64,000 nucleotides of DNA from Catenulispora pinistramenti (GTDB taxonomy: Bacteria > Actinomycetota > Actinomycetes > Streptomycetales > Catenulisporaceae), in the NCBI RefSeq assembly GCF_018274385.1, contig NZ_JAAFYZ010000013.1:25428-89427 (forward strand), written 5' to 3'. A program made the position numbers and the translations under genes. Positions 36,810 to 46,117 of the stretch are shown here, piece by piece. The stretch's first letter is position 1. Each line of letters starts with the position of its first letter. The notes beneath the pieces were generated by a model. That model was not told the DNA's origin. It ran no database searches and saw nothing but the letters and a program-made list of their open reading frames with translations.

Positions 36810-38288
36810 TTACTTCTTACGGTCCTTGTTCTTCTGCCGGACCTTGACCGAGATCTGGATCGGGGAGCCGACGAAGCCGAATTCCTCGCGGAGGCGGCGT
36901 TCGATGAAGCGGCGGTAGCCGGCTTCGATGAAGCCGCTGGCGAACAGGACGAAGCGGGGTGGGCGGGTGGCTGCCTGGGTGCCGAAGAGGATGCGGGGTT
37001 GTTTGCCGCCGCGGAGGGGGTGGGGGTGCTCTGCTACCAGGGTGCCGAGGAAGGCGTTGAGTTTGCCGGTGGGGACGCGGGTTTCCCAGCCTTCCAGGGC
37101 TTGTTCCAGGGCCGGGACGAGTTTGTCTACGTGGCGGCCGGTGCGGGCGGCCAGGTTGACGCGGGGGGCCCAGCGGACTTGGACCAGGTCGCGTTCGATT
37201 TCGCGTTCCAGGTAGTAGCGGCGTTCCTCGTCCATGAGGTCCCACTTGTTGTAGGCGATGACCAGGGCTCGGCCGGCTTCGGCGACCATGGTGATGATGC
37301 GGAGGTCTTGTTCGGTCAGGGAGTCGCTGGCGTCGACCAGGACCACCGCTACTTCGGCCTTCTCGATGGCGCCTTGGGTGCGGAGGGAGGCGTAGAAGTC
37401 GGCGCCGTAGGTTTGGTTGACGCGGCGGCGGATGCCCGCGGTGTCGACGAAGCGCCAGGTCTTGCCGCCCAGTTCGATCAGTTCGTCGACCGGGTCGCGG
37501 GTGGTGCCGGCGGTGGCGTCGACGACGACGCGTTCCTCGCCGGCCAGCTTGTTCAGCAGTGAGCTCTTGCCGACGTTGGGCTTGCCGACCAGGGCCACGC
37601 GGCGGGGGCCGCCCATCAGCTCGCCGAAGCGGACCGCCGGGGTCTGGGGGAGGGCCTCCAGGACCGCGTCCAGGAGGTCGCCGGAGCCGCGGCCGTGCAG
37701 GGCCGAGACCGGGTGGGGCTCGCCCAGGCCCAGGTTCCACAGTGCCGCGGCCTCGGCCTCCGTGCGCTCGTCGTCCACCTTGTTCGCGACCAGCACCACC
37801 GGCTTGCCGGCCCGGCGCAGGACGCGGACCACCGCCTCGTCGGTGTCGGTGATGCCGACTGTGGCGTCCACCACGAACATCACCGCGTCGGCGGCGTGGA
37901 TGGCCGCCTCGGCCTGGAAGGCGACGGCCTTGGCCATGCCCTCCACGTCCCGCTCCCAGCCGCCGGTGTCGACCAGCGTGAAGCGGCGGCCGTTCCAGTG
38001 CGCGTCGTAGGACACCCGGTCGCGGGTGACGCCGGGCACGTCCTGCACCACGGCCTCGCGGCGGCCCAGGATGCGGTTGACCAGCGTGGACTTGCCGACG
38101 TTGGGGCGGCCGACGACGGCCAGCACCGGCAGCCGGACACCCTCGCCCTCACCGCGTTCCCAGTCCTCCGAGTCGAGTCCTTCGGCGTAGGCTTCGTAGT
38201 CGAAGTCCTCGTCAAAGTACCCCTCGGCGGTGACGGCGCCGGTGTCGGCGACGTCGCCGGGAGTGTAGTCCTCGGTCTCGGGCTGCAT
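36810..38288 (-). CDS. der: Ribosome biogenesis GTPase Der (EngA)
   Basis: This is a 492-aa double-GTPase that assists 50S ribosomal subunit maturation. An acidic N-terminal extension of about 50 residues is usual for actinobacteria. GTPase domain 1 has GRPNVGKST at 60-68, DTGG and NKVD. Domain 2 has GKPNVGKSS near 233, DTAG and NKWD. A C-terminal KH-like domain ends in the basic [10 protein letters not shown]. It sits just downstream of the PlsC-type acyltransferase and cmk genes, the conserved cmk-plsC-der order. It is essential and intact. Confidence 0.97.
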   Translation of the reverse strand: MQPETEDYTPGDVADTGAVTAEGYFDEDFDYEAYAEGLDSEDWERGEGEGVRLPVLAVVGRPNVGKSTLVNRILGRREAVVQDVPGVTRDRVSYDAHWNGRRFTLVDTGGWERDVEGMAKAVAFQAEAAIHAADAVMFVVDATVGITDTDEAVVRVLRRAGKPVVLVANKVDDERTEAEAAALWNLGLGEPHPVSALHGRGSGDLLDAVLEALPQTPAVRFGELMGGPRRVALVGKPNVGKSSLLNKLAGEERVVVDATAGTTRDPVDELIELGGKTWRFVDTAGIRRRVNQTYGADFYASLRTQGAIEKAEVAVVLVDASDSLTEQDLRIITMVAEAGRALVIAYNKWDLMDEERRYYLEREIERDLVQVRWAPRVNLAARTGRHVDKLVPALEQALEGWETRVPTGKLNAFLGTLVAEHPHPLRGGKQPRILFGTQAATRPPRFVLFASGFIEAGYRRFIERRLREEFGFVGSPIQISVKVRQKNKDRKK

Positions 38289-38373
38289 CAGGGATTCCTC
38301 GTGTCTTCAGTGGAAGCGTGCGGCCGATGCCCGCGGCCCCGCACTCAGGCGGGGCAGCCGGGTCCGGCTGTGT

Positions 38374-39201
38374 CTAATTGTCGCGCCCGGTGAGCTGCTT
38401 GGCGTACTGCACGTGCGCCGCCAGGCGGACCCGCAGTTCCTCGCTGATGGCGGCGATCTTCTGCCGCCGGCCCAGGCCCTCGGACCCCTGGGTCAACTCC
38501 GCCAGCGTCACCGGTGTTCCGTACACCAGGTCCAGGTGGGTGCGGGGGGTCGGCAGCGAGCCGACCGTCTTGCCGTTGGCGGCCGTGCCCAGGCAGGCCA
38601 CCGGCAGCACCGGGGCCCCGGTGGCCAGCGCGAAGTAGGCCAGGCCGTTGTGCACCGACTCGAACTCGCCGGTGGTGCGGGTGCCCTCGGGGAACACCCC
38701 CAGCACGCCGCCGGAGCGCAGGGTGGCCAGCCCCGCCTGGATCGCCGTGCGGTCCGGGTGGTCCCGGTCGATCGGGATCTGCCCGAGCCCGAGCAGTATC
38801 GGGCCCAGCGGGCCGACGAACATCTCCTTCTTGACCAGGAAGTGCACCGGTCGCGGTGCCACCCCGGCGATCAGCGGGCCGTCCAGGAAGCTGGTGTGGT
38901 TGCCGGCCAGCAGCAGCGGGCCGTCGGCCGGGACGTTACCGGTGTTGTGCTGGGTGACGTGCCACAGCGAGTTCATCAGCGGCACGCCGATGCGGTGGGC
39001 GCGCTTGGCGCCGCGCGCGCTGGGCGGTGTGTGGTTGTGCGTGCCGCCGGACCGATCCCGATCCCGATCCAGATCCGGGTCCCGGTCCCGGTCCCGGTCC
39101 CGGTCCCGGTCCCGGTCGTGGCCCGGGCCGCGCGTGGCGTCGGCGAGCCGGCCGCGCCATGGGACCGACGGTCGGTGCGGCATGTCTCGGAGAACCTTCA
39201 T
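38374..39201 (-). CDS. PlsC-type lysophospholipid acyltransferase with Asp-Arg repeat
   Basis: This is a 275-aa 1-acylglycerol-3-phosphate acyltransferase-like enzyme acting at the inner membrane. Motif I is NHTSFLD (His102, Asp107), motif III FPEGTRTTGE, and a further block LPVACLGTA. The N-terminus (about 29-50) has an unusual run of Asp-Arg dipeptides encoded by a hexanucleotide repeat. ATG 39201 overlaps the cmk stop (ATGA), which fixes the start. The cmk-plsC-der order is conserved in actinobacteria, and the protein probably acylates lysophosphatidate in phospholipid synthesis. The repeat length may vary between strains. Confidence 0.9.
   Translation of the reverse strand: MKVLRDMPHRPSVPWRGRLADATRGPGHDRDRDRDRDRDRDPDLDRDRDRSGGTHNHTPPSARGAKRAHRIGVPLMNSLWHVTQHNTGNVPADGPLLLAGNHTSFLDGPLIAGVAPRPVHFLVKKEMFVGPLGPILLGLGQIPIDRDHPDRTAIQAGLATLRSGGVLGVFPEGTRTTGEFESVHNGLAYFALATGAPVLPVACLGTAANGKTVGSLPTPRTHLDLVYGTPVTLAELTQGSEGLGRRQKIAAISEELRVRLAAHVQYAKQLTGRDN
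39053..39117 (+). repeat. Hexanucleotide microsatellite inside the acyltransferase gene
   Basis: Tandem GATCCC units followed by at least six GGTCCC units encode the Asp-Arg run of the minus-strand acyltransferase. Six-base units keep the frame whatever the copy number. Confidence 0.85.
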
Positions 39202-39926
39202 CTGGTGAGTCCCACCCCTTGGGAGGCGGCGTTCGGCGCGGAGCCCTGGGCCGCGTGGATGACGATGCGGGCGACCTGGTCGATCACCTGCTCCAGTGTC
39301 AGCTCGGTGGCGTCGACCACCATCGCCCCCGAGGCCGCTGCCAGCGCGTTGGTCCGGTTGTCGACGCTGTCGCGGCGGGTCAGCGCCTCGCGGGTGGCCG
39401 CCACGGTCCCGGCCCCGCCGCCGTTCTCGGTGTTCCGGCGGGCGGCCCGGGCGTCCTCGGACGCGGTCAGGAAGATCTTGGCGCCGGCGCCCGGGGCCAC
39501 CACCGAGGCGATGTCCCGGCCCTCGACCACGATCCCGCCGATCCCGATGATCTGCCGTTGCAGCGCGATCAGCCGGGCCCGCACCTCCGGCACCGCCGCC
39601 ACCGCGCTCACCGCGCCGGTGACGTCGGCCTCGCGGATCGCGACCGCCACGTCGTGCCCGTCCACGCTGATCGCCGGCGCCGCCGGATCGGTCCCCGACT
39701 CGATCGCCGGCGCCCCGGCGTCGGCCGCGATCGCGGCCGGGTCGGCGATGTCGATCTTGTTCTGCAGCATCCAGTAGGTCATCGCCCGGTACTGCGCGCC
39801 GGTGTCCAGGTAGCGCAGGCCCAGGCGCGCGGCGACCCCGCGCGACACGCTCGACTTGCCCGACCCCGACGGACCGTCGATCGCGACGACCATCCGGGAC
39901 AGGGTGTGCTGGCTGGGCAGCGGCAT
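39198..39926 (-). CDS. cmk: Cytidylate kinase
   Basis: This 242-aa enzyme phosphorylates CMP/dCMP with ATP. The P-loop is GPSGSGKSS (from about residue 18), then RYLDTGAQYRA, the substrate region VVEGRDIASVV and the lid RRDSVDNRT, all in place. ATG 39926 has GGAG 8 nt upstream; earlier (39977) and later (39893) ATGs are less likely. It is the first gene of the cmk-plsC-der operon. Essential cytosolic enzyme, normal length. Confidence 0.95.
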   Translation of the reverse strand: MPLPSQHTLSRMVVAIDGPSGSGKSSVSRGVAARLGLRYLDTGAQYRAMTYWMLQNKIDIADPAAIAADAGAPAIESGTDPAAPAISVDGHDVAVAIREADVTGAVSAVAAVPEVRARLIALQRQIIGIGGIVVEGRDIASVVAPGAGAKIFLTASEDARAARRNTENGGGAGTVAATREALTRRDSVDNRTNALAAASGAMVVDATELTLEQVIDQVARIVIHAAQGSAPNAASQGVGLTR

Positions 39927-40151
39927 GCGGTTGACTCCAAGCGACGTGATCAGCGACCGGGACCTGCGGCCCATCAAGAGTATCTGGTGGCCGGGCTCAC
40001 GGGTTTCCCATTAGCCCCGAGCGGCCCGGGGTTGATTGGATGGGTCATCGGATATTCGGCGGTGGTTCGCGTGCTTGGCGCGGATGCGCCGCCGGTGCGT
40101 TTTTTCGAGGACTTTCGCGGCATCAGCGATCGGAAGGCGAGGTGTACGGCA

Positions 40152-40466
40152 GTGGACTGGATCGTCCTGGTCGTCTCGGGGTGCATGGAAGCGGTCTGGG
40201 CGACCGCGTTGGGCAAGTCCGAGGGCCTGCACCGGCTGGGCCCGACCGCCATCTTCGGCCTGGGCCTGCTGCTGAGTATGGCCGGGCTGGCCTACGCGCT
40301 GCGCACGCTCCCGGTCGGCACCGGCTATGCCGTCTGGGTGGGCATCGGCGCGGTGCTGACGGTGGCCTACGGGATGGTGTTCGACGGCGAGACGGTGTCG
40401 GCGGGGAAGGTGCTGCTGCTGGCCGGGATCGTCGGATGTGTGATTGGTCTCAAAATGCTGCACTGA
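40152..40466 (+). CDS. SMR transporter of the SugE/Gdx type
   Basis: This 104-aa four-helix membrane protein belongs to the small multidrug resistance family. The essential Glu13 lies in SGCMEAVWATALGKSEGL, and the SugE/Gdx signature GTGYAVWVGIGAVLTVAYG follows near residue 57. SugE-type members export guanidinium in exchange for protons as antiparallel homodimers; some use quaternary ammonium. GTG 40152 is chosen because it gives the canonical length and has a purine-rich AGGCGAGG upstream. No guanidine riboswitch was recognised in the 174-bp upstream gap. Divergent from cmk. Confidence 0.85.
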   Translation: MDWIVLVVSGCMEAVWATALGKSEGLHRLGPTAIFGLGLLLSMAGLAYALRTLPVGTGYAVWVGIGAVLTVAYGMVFDGETVSAGKVLLLAGIVGCVIGLKMLH

Positions 40467-40571
40467 ATGCCGGGCTGAATGCCGCACCGATTCGCCGCAC
40501 CGATGCGCCGCGCTGACGGCCCGCGGACGCGCCCGCCGGGCATGTCACGGGACGTACTCGGCCAGCTACGA

Positions 40572-40607
40572 TCGGGTCCGTGATCAGAACCCTGATCACG
40601 GACCCGA
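40572..40607. promoter_or_regulatory. 16-bp inverted repeat just upstream of the STAND gene
   Basis: CGGGTCCGTGATCAG, AACC loop (40588-40591) and the exact complement form a 16-bp perfect stem including the outer T-A pair. It ends 22 nt before the STAND ATG and lies 105 nt after the SMR stop. It could be the SMR terminator, an operator, or an RNA hairpin in the STAND leader. Confidence 0.6.
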
Positions 40608-40628
40608 CGTATGTGGGGAGCGCGGGCT

Positions 40629-42866
40629 ATGGAGCTGGAGCCCACTTTGCTGTTGGTTGGGGCGGTGAAGGCGGCGGCGAACGCCGGGGCCGCGGAGATC
40701 GGGAAGAAGACCGGGTCGGTGGTCGCCGAGCGGACCAAGGGGCTGCTCGTCCGGATGCATATGGCTCGGCGGGGCGACGACGTGGGCGCGGCTTCTGGCC
40801 AGGGCGCGGACTTCGGCCAGGGTGCGGCCGGTGGCGGGCACGTGGATCTGGAGCCGGTGGAGCTCGATCCGGCGCGCGCCGAGGAGTACGCCGTGGCGAT
40901 CATGCGGCGGGCGGCCGTGGATCCGGAGATGGCACGCGAGGTGGCGGACCTCCTCGCGACGGCACGCGAAGCCGGCGACATCCCGCGGCTCCGGGTGGTG
41001 CCGCCGGTGATCGCGCCGCCGCGGGTGTTCGTGAACCGCGTCGGGGAGCAGGCGGACCTGACGGATGCCGCCGCGGCCGGCGTGGTCGTGGTCGCGGGAC
41101 GGCCGGGGATCGGGAAGACGGCGCTGATGGGGAAGTGGCTGGCGGATCTGGTGGCCGCGAAGGCTTTCGAAGCCTGTGTCTACCTCGAGCTGCCGGATCG
41201 GGGGCGGGATATGGGGGTCGCCGACGTCGCGCGGGAGCTGTTGCGGCGGGTCGGGGTGGATACGTCGGTGCCGCGGTCGGACGCGGAGTGGGTCGCGCTG
41301 TGGCACTCGGTGATGCGGGGGAAGCGGTACTGCGTGGTGGTTGATGAGGTGACGCAGCCGGGGCAGGTGCGGGCTTTGATTCCGGAGAGCGGCGAGGCTT
41401 TGCCGGGCGGCGGGAGCCTCCTGGTCGCCGTCGGCGCCGAGCCGCTGGCCGAGCTGGCAGCCGAGGGCGCCGAGTTCGTCGAGGTCGGGCCGTTCGACGC
41501 GGACGCCGGCGTGGCTTTGACGCGGCAGCTGATCGGCGACGCGCGCGTGGACGCCGAGCCGGAGGCCGTGGAGCAGGTGGTCGAGGCATGCGACGGGATC
41601 CCGGCGGTGCTGGCGCTGGCCGCGGGCATCCTGGGGCAGAAGCGGGACTGGCCGGTCGCGCAGCTGGCCGCGCTGTTGGCCGACGGCGGGCGGCAGCTGG
41701 ACGTGCTGCGCAAGCGGGGCGGCGGGCGGCAGGTCGTGGACCTCGTCTTCGACGCCGGCTACGCCGAACTGGACTCCGACGCCGCCCAGGCCTACCGGGC
41801 GATGGGCCACCTGGAGCGTGCCGACTTCCAGCCCGGCGTCCTCGCGGCGCTCGCCGACCTGCCCGAGCCCGTGACCGTCGCCGCGCTGGAGACGCTGCTC
41901 GCCAAGTACATGGTCACCGAGCACGAGTGGCCCGCGACCGGCTACCGGGTCGGCGACATGCAACGGAACCACGCGCGGGAGGCCGCTCAGCGGGCCGGGG
42001 AGTTCGGTGTCCAGGCCCGTACCGCGGCGCTGAGGCGAGTGCGGGACATGCTGGTCGCGACGGTTCAGGAGGCTGACGCGGCTGCCTCGCCCAACCGGCC
42101 GCTGCGCGTCCCGGAGGTCGTGGCGGGCGGCGGACGGTTCGCGACGGGAGCCGAGGGGCTGCACTGGGTGGACGCGCACCTCCCGGACCTCCTGGCGTGC
42201 GCGGAATCGGGTGACGACGACGCCGCCCTGCGGATCGCCGGAAGCGTGTGGCCCTACGTCACCAACTACCGCCGCTGGGACGACGGGGCGTGGCTCTACC
42301 GGCACGCCGCGGCCCTGGCGCGCCGGACGGGATTCGCCGAGGCCGAGGCACGCAACCTGTGCGAGCTGTCGCGATGCCTGCTGGAGACCTATGACAAGGT
42401 CGGGGCTCGGGCGGCCGTGACGCGTGCGGCGCAGCTCGTCGGGAACGCTCCGGCGCGCCTGCGGGCCTCGGTGACGGAATTCGTGGGCCTGGTCGAGTTG
42501 GCGGACGGCGAGCACGAGAAGGCGTACGAGCTGTTCGTGGAATGCCGGAGGCTGCACCGGCGCGAGGGCGAGGACGTGACCCGCGGTGAGGTGCTGGCGA
42601 TGGAGATGCAGGGGCGGGCGCTGCGGTGGGGCGGGGAGTTCGAGCGGGCGGTGACGGTGCTGGAGGAGGCGCTGGGGGTCGCGCCCGACGAGCAGAGGCT
42701 CCAGGCGCGGTTGCGGATGGATTTGGCTGAGGCGCTGCTCAATGCGAACCGTGGCGGCGAGGCGGTGCGGTACTTGGAGGAGGCGCTGCCGCTGTTGGAG
42801 GCGCAACGGATGGCGGGGGACAAGTACAACGCTGAGGTGATGTTGCGCGCGGCGCATAGGCGATAG
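40629..42866 (+). CDS. STAND/NB-ARC-like NTPase with TPR-like C-terminus
   Basis: This is a 745-aa cytosolic signal-transduction ATPase. The N-terminal 130 residues (ELEPTLLLVGAVKAAANAG) hold an effector-like segment, partly hydrophobic, of no family I can name. The NTPase has Walker A GRPGIGKT (about 156-164) and Walker B RYCVVVDEV, then a winged-helix-like region (QVVDLVFDAGYAELDSDAA). Helical TPR-like repeats start near residue 540 (AALRIAGSVWP, GWLYRHAAALARR-like units). The architecture is shared by regulators and by NLR-like antiphage proteins. ATG 40629 has GGGGAG 8 nt upstream. It stands alone. Function not assignable. Confidence 0.78.
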   Translation: MELEPTLLLVGAVKAAANAGAAEIGKKTGSVVAERTKGLLVRMHMARRGDDVGAASGQGADFGQGAAGGGHVDLEPVELDPARAEEYAVAIMRRAAVDPEMAREVADLLATAREAGDIPRLRVVPPVIAPPRVFVNRVGEQADLTDAAAAGVVVVAGRPGIGKTALMGKWLADLVAAKAFEACVYLELPDRGRDMGVADVARELLRRVGVDTSVPRSDAEWVALWHSVMRGKRYCVVVDEVTQPGQVRALIPESGEALPGGGSLLVAVGAEPLAELAAEGAEFVEVGPFDADAGVALTRQLIGDARVDAEPEAVEQVVEACDGIPAVLALAAGILGQKRDWPVAQLAALLADGGRQLDVLRKRGGGRQVVDLVFDAGYAELDSDAAQAYRAMGHLERADFQPGVLAALADLPEPVTVAALETLLAKYMVTEHEWPATGYRVGDMQRNHAREAAQRAGEFGVQARTAALRRVRDMLVATVQEADAAASPNRPLRVPEVVAGGGRFATGAEGLHWVDAHLPDLLACAESGDDDAALRIAGSVWPYVTNYRRWDDGAWLYRHAAALARRTGFAEAEARNLCELSRCLLETYDKVGARAAVTRAAQLVGNAPARLRASVTEFVGLVELADGEHEKAYELFVECRRLHRREGEDVTRGEVLAMEMQGRALRWGGEFERAVTVLEEALGVAPDEQRLQARLRMDLAEALLNANRGGEAVRYLEEALPLLEAQRMAGDKYNAEVMLRAAHRR

Positions 42867-42908
42867 GCATTTGCGGCTGGCCCGGCGAGCGCGAGATGCG
42901 CTTTGCCT

Positions 42909-42939
42909 CGCTTCGCTGCGCCTCGCAGCCAGCGAAGCG
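42909..42939. terminator. Possible terminator between convergent genes
   Basis: CGCTTCGCTG (42909-42918) pairs with CAGCGAAGCG (42930-42939) across an 11-nt loop, in the 96-bp gap between the convergent STAND and GT-B-like genes. Confidence 0.45.
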
Positions 42940-42962
42940 CAGCCGCCTATGCCAGCAGCCGC

Positions 42963-44492
42963 CTACACCAGCCACTGAACCTTCAGCCGCACGTCACTGC
43001 CATTAACCCGCAGCTGCCCCGGCACCGCGCGCCCGAGCTGAAACACCCACGCATGCAGCGCCGCACCGACCACCGCCGTATCCATATCCCCTTCGGCCTC
43101 CACCGCGCCATGCCCGCGCAGTGTGACCACCGCCCCCTGGACCGCGACATACGCTCCCGGATACGCGTCGAGATCCGCCGTCCCGACCACCACCGTCGCC
43201 GCGGCAGGTCGGCGCGGGTCCGGCCCGTGAACATGCGCCAGTAGCCGTGCGCCGCTCGGCATGCTCTCGGCGACCGGGTAGCGTTCGACCGCGACCCCGC
43301 CGCCGTCCGCCCTCGTCCTGAACCACCACGCGCTCGGCGTCGGATGCGCTCCGCGCGGCAGCGGTACGGCGACCGGTGCCACGTCCCGCCGGACCCGCGG
43401 CATCTCCATCAGCTCGTATGCCACCTCGGCGATCCGCTCCAAGGCCCCGCCCTGATGTGCGAAGACCCGCTCCGCCAGCCCTGATTCGCCCGCGCCGTCG
43501 GCCAGCTCGGCCACCTGCCCCAGTAGCGCGTCGCCCGCGTCGAAGTACCGCCCCGCGCGTCCCAACCCCGCGATCGGGGCCTCCGGATCCACCTCCTCCC
43601 ACCCGAAGCACGCGAACGCCGTCGGCACCCCCAGCGCCGCTCCATACAGCGTCACCGAGCCGTGGTCGCCGATCAGCGCGTCGGCGGCGAGCAGGCCCGC
43701 GCGCCACTCGTCGTCGGAGTCCAACAGCAGCAGCCCGCGGTCCAGTGCGGGACGAAGCCAGCGGAACACCGTGTCATCGCCGTGCACCGCGCGCACTCCC
43801 GGATGCAGCACCATCGCCACCCGCCATTCGTCCCACGGCAGGGCCGCGGTCAGACGCGCGGCGAGGTCGGTGTGCCGACTGAACAGGGACAGCGGCCCCC
43901 ACGTCGAACTCAGCACCACCAACCGCGCCGAGCCGCCGACGCCCAGCGCCGCCCGGTATCGCGAACGCTGATGCCGGCTGGCGACCAGCCGATCCCAGCA
44001 GGGGTCGCCGACCACCCGCACCGCCGCCCCCGATGCCGGCGACAGGGACGCCAAGCGCGCCGCGTCCTGCGCGTTCGCCAGCCCGATGGCGGCCGGAGCG
44101 CACTGCGCGACGCGTTCGGACGCGATTCCCTTGCCGTGCCCCGCGCCGTGCGGCAGCAACAGGATCGGGGCCTTGATCTGGTCCAGCGGGCTGTTCTCGC
44201 TCGCCGCCAGCACCAGCCGCCAGCGACGGTCGCCGCCGGAGCCGGAGCTGTTGCCGGAGCCGGAGCTACTGCCAGGCGCAGGCCCGGCATCAGCCGCCGA
44301 ACTCAACGACAGCGGTCGAATCCCCCGCGCCTCCAACAGGGCCCGAGCTCCGCCGCCGAGCGTCGATCCCGGATCCAGCGCCCAGTGGATCGCGATCCGC
44401 GGGTCACCGGCGAAGACGTCCGCGACGTCCAGCAGCCGCCGCGCAGACGGCACCGTGCGGACCACCGCCAGCACCTCTGCCTCGGTTCGCAC
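42963..44492 (-). CDS. GT-B-like hypothetical protein
   Basis: This is a 509-aa cytosolic protein. The layout resembles GT-B-fold glycosyl or glycerophosphate transferases: an N-terminal Rossmann-like half with APILLLPHGAGHGKG, a linker, and a second half with VVLSSTWGPLSL, MVLHPGVRAVHGDD and ADALIGDHGSVTLYGAAL, the last recalling the donor-binding block of CDP-glycerol/UDP-sugar enzymes. No signal peptide is present. Residues 66-90 are a low-complexity Gly-Ser stretch. The C-terminal 130 residues form an extra beta-rich part. GTG 44492 start, no strong ribosome site. Activity unproven. Confidence 0.5.
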   Translation of the reverse strand: MRTEAEVLAVVRTVPSARRLLDVADVFAGDPRIAIHWALDPGSTLGGGARALLEARGIRPLSLSSAADAGPAPGSSSGSGNSSGSGGDRRWRLVLAASENSPLDQIKAPILLLPHGAGHGKGIASERVAQCAPAAIGLANAQDAARLASLSPASGAAVRVVGDPCWDRLVASRHQRSRYRAALGVGGSARLVVLSSTWGPLSLFSRHTDLAARLTAALPWDEWRVAMVLHPGVRAVHGDDTVFRWLRPALDRGLLLLDSDDEWRAGLLAADALIGDHGSVTLYGAALGVPTAFACFGWEEVDPEAPIAGLGRAGRYFDAGDALLGQVAELADGAGESGLAERVFAHQGGALERIAEVAYELMEMPRVRRDVAPVAVPLPRGAHPTPSAWWFRTRADGGGVAVERYPVAESMPSGARLLAHVHGPDPRRPAAATVVVGTADLDAYPGAYVAVQGAVVTLRGHGAVEAEGDMDTAVVGAALHAWVFQLGRAVPGQLRVNGSDVRLKVQWLV

Positions 44493-44523
44493 GGTCGCCC
44501 ACCGCCGCTGCTCCGCACTCCGT

Positions 44524-44544
44524 AAGTCGGAAGTCGGAAGTCGG
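44524..44544 (+). repeat. 7-bp tandem repeat, three copies
   Basis: AAGTCGG occurs three times in tandem just upstream of the start of the GT-B-like gene, within its probable promoter or 5' leader. Confidence 0.75.
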
Positions 44545-44602
44545 AAAAATCCTCAAGCATACCGCTATGTCCGCTCCCTGTCACGGCTCCTGAACCCGGC
44601 TG

Positions 44603-45118
44603 TCAGGGCGCGAACACGTCCGAGATCCCGACCCCACCGCGCGTCTGGGCGCCGTACCGTTCGATCTCGCGAGGCAGGTCCAGCGGCAGTGTGAATGAGC
44701 CCTCCGGCAGCTGCGCGTCGGCCACCCGGTCGGCCGGGACCAGCCACGACATCTCGAACTCCAGCCCGTCGGGGTCGTGCGCGTACAGGGCCTTGGTGGT
44801 GCCGTGGTCGCTGGCGCCGACCAGTGCCCCGTGCGCCTTCAGTGTCTGCTCGAAGCGTGCCAGCTCCGTCAGTGTGTCCACCTCCCACGCCAGGTGGTAC
44901 AGCCCGACGCGGGTCCGGCCGGCCTCCGAGGAGCCGGCGCCGGAGCCGATCGCGAACAGGCCCAGGTCGTGGTCGTTGGTGGAGCCCGGGGCGCGCAGGA
45001 AGGCGGCGTTGGGGAGTTCGCTGAGTACCTCGAAGCCGAGCAGGTCGCGGTAGAAGGCCAGGCTGCGATCGAGTTCCCGGACGTACAGCACGGCGTGGTT
45101 GAGACGGGTGACGGGCAT
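44603..45118 (-). CDS. VOC family (glyoxalase/dioxygenase-like) protein
   Basis: This 171-aa metalloprotein of the vicinal-oxygen-chelate fold has two beta-alpha-beta-beta-beta modules: NHAVLYVRELDRSLAFYRD with metal ligand His8, then GLYHLAWEVDTL, then YAHDPDGLEFEMSW with the C-terminal Glu ligand. The ligand set is that of extradiol dioxygenases and FosA/glyoxalase relatives. ATG 45118 lies divergent from the membrane-anchored protein gene (117-bp gap). Substrate unknown, perhaps detoxification. Confidence 0.85.
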   Translation of the reverse strand: MPVTRLNHAVLYVRELDRSLAFYRDLLGFEVLSELPNAAFLRAPGSTNDHDLGLFAIGSGAGSSEAGRTRVGLYHLAWEVDTLTELARFEQTLKAHGALVGASDHGTTKALYAHDPDGLEFEMSWLVPADRVADAQLPEGSFTLPLDLPREIERYGAQTRGGVGISDVFAP

Positions 45119-45235
45119 TGTTCGGCTGCTTTCTTCCGACAGGGGCGACCTCCATCGTCTCCGGACGTTCTACACTGCCGCAAGCGCGGATCAGGCGTAC
45201 GGCCGCAAGGGCGAGGGACCACCTGGGGGAGTGCG

Positions 45236-46081
45236 TTGAGCGAGGCCGGACTGCCCGGGGTCGGGCTGAAGCTCGGAGCCGAGGTGCTGCGCGGCTCCGA
45301 CGGTGTGTGGTACTCGGCCACCGGGGCCGACGGACGCCCGCTCGGCGTGCTGCGGTTCGAGCCCGCGCGGGTCGAGGCGGCCGGCGGCGTGGCCCGGTTG
45401 GTCGAACGGACGGTGGCGGCGCGCGGCGGGCTGCTGCCCGGGACGCTGCCGGTGCTGGACCTGGTCCAGGACGCGGGCCGGATCTGGCTGATCACGCCGG
45501 TGGTGCCGCAGGCCGAGGCGGCGAAGCGGACCGTCGCCTTGTTGCTCGGGTCCGAGCCGGTGTCCGGGCCCGGCGACACGCCGGTGAACGGGTACGGGGT
45601 TCAGGAGCCCGTGAAGAGGGACCTGAAGGACGGGTTGCCCAGCCGGCTCATTCGGACGCTGGTCGGCCTCGTGCTGGTCGGCGCGGTGGCCGGAGCAGCG
45701 GTGTTCGCCGGTATCAAGTTGCGGGACAAGAAGACCGTGATGCCGGTGCAGATCTCCAGCATCTCAGTACACAACAACGCTCCGGTGCAGCCCTCAGGGA
45801 TCTGCGACACCTCGGTCGACATGGTCGCGGAGTTCACGACGAACGGCGGGACCGGAGTCGTGGACTACGAGTGGGACATCCCGGCGAAGAACCACACCAC
45901 CCAGGCTGTCTCGGGTGCGGAGACGGTGAGCGGTAGGTCGCCGAAGGTACATCTGGCATGGCAGCTGAAGCTTTCCGGCAGCGGTACCGTCACCGCCACC
46001 TTCCGCATCACCAACCCCGGCGTGCTCGCGTCGGGTGCCGAGACGGCGAGCGCCGGGGACCTGAAGTATCAGTGTCCGTAG
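45236..46081 (+). CDS. Single-pass membrane protein with extracytoplasmic Ig-like domain
   Basis: This is a 281-aa protein of unknown function. The cytosolic N-terminal half (GVGLKLGAEVLRGSDGVWYS to LDLVQDAGRIWLITP) resembles the small lobe of a kinase-like regulator without catalytic residues. One transmembrane helix follows (LVGLVLVGAVAGAAVFAG, about 142-160), then an outside beta-sandwich with one Cys pair (SGICDTSVDM ... LKYQCP). TTG 45236 is chosen because GGGGGAG lies 5 nt upstream; an in-frame extension upstream is a shadow of the VOC gene. It could sense or bind an extracellular ligand. Confidence 0.6.
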   Translation: MSEAGLPGVGLKLGAEVLRGSDGVWYSATGADGRPLGVLRFEPARVEAAGGVARLVERTVAARGGLLPGTLPVLDLVQDAGRIWLITPVVPQAEAAKRTVALLLGSEPVSGPGDTPVNGYGVQEPVKRDLKDGLPSRLIRTLVGLVLVGAVAGAAVFAGIKLRDKKTVMPVQISSISVHNNAPVQPSGICDTSVDMVAEFTTNGGTGVVDYEWDIPAKNHTTQAVSGAETVSGRSPKVHLAWQLKLSGSGTVTATFRITNPGVLASGAETASAGDLKYQCP

Positions 46082-46117
46082 TTCATCGAACCCCGTCCGT
46101 AGTTCATCGAACCCTGA

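Noticed and set aside
39053..39117. Possible CRISPR or regulatory repeat array
   Set aside because: Units are only 6 bp, directly adjacent and in frame within a coding gene; no spacers.
39978..40151. Guanidine riboswitch upstream of the SugE/Gdx-type gene
   Set aside because: The conserved ykkC-type blocks could not be found in the 174-bp gap.
40596..42857. 753-aa open frame antisense to the STAND gene
   Set aside because: It has low-complexity His/Arg/Gln composition and mirrors the full length of the real gene; no start signal.
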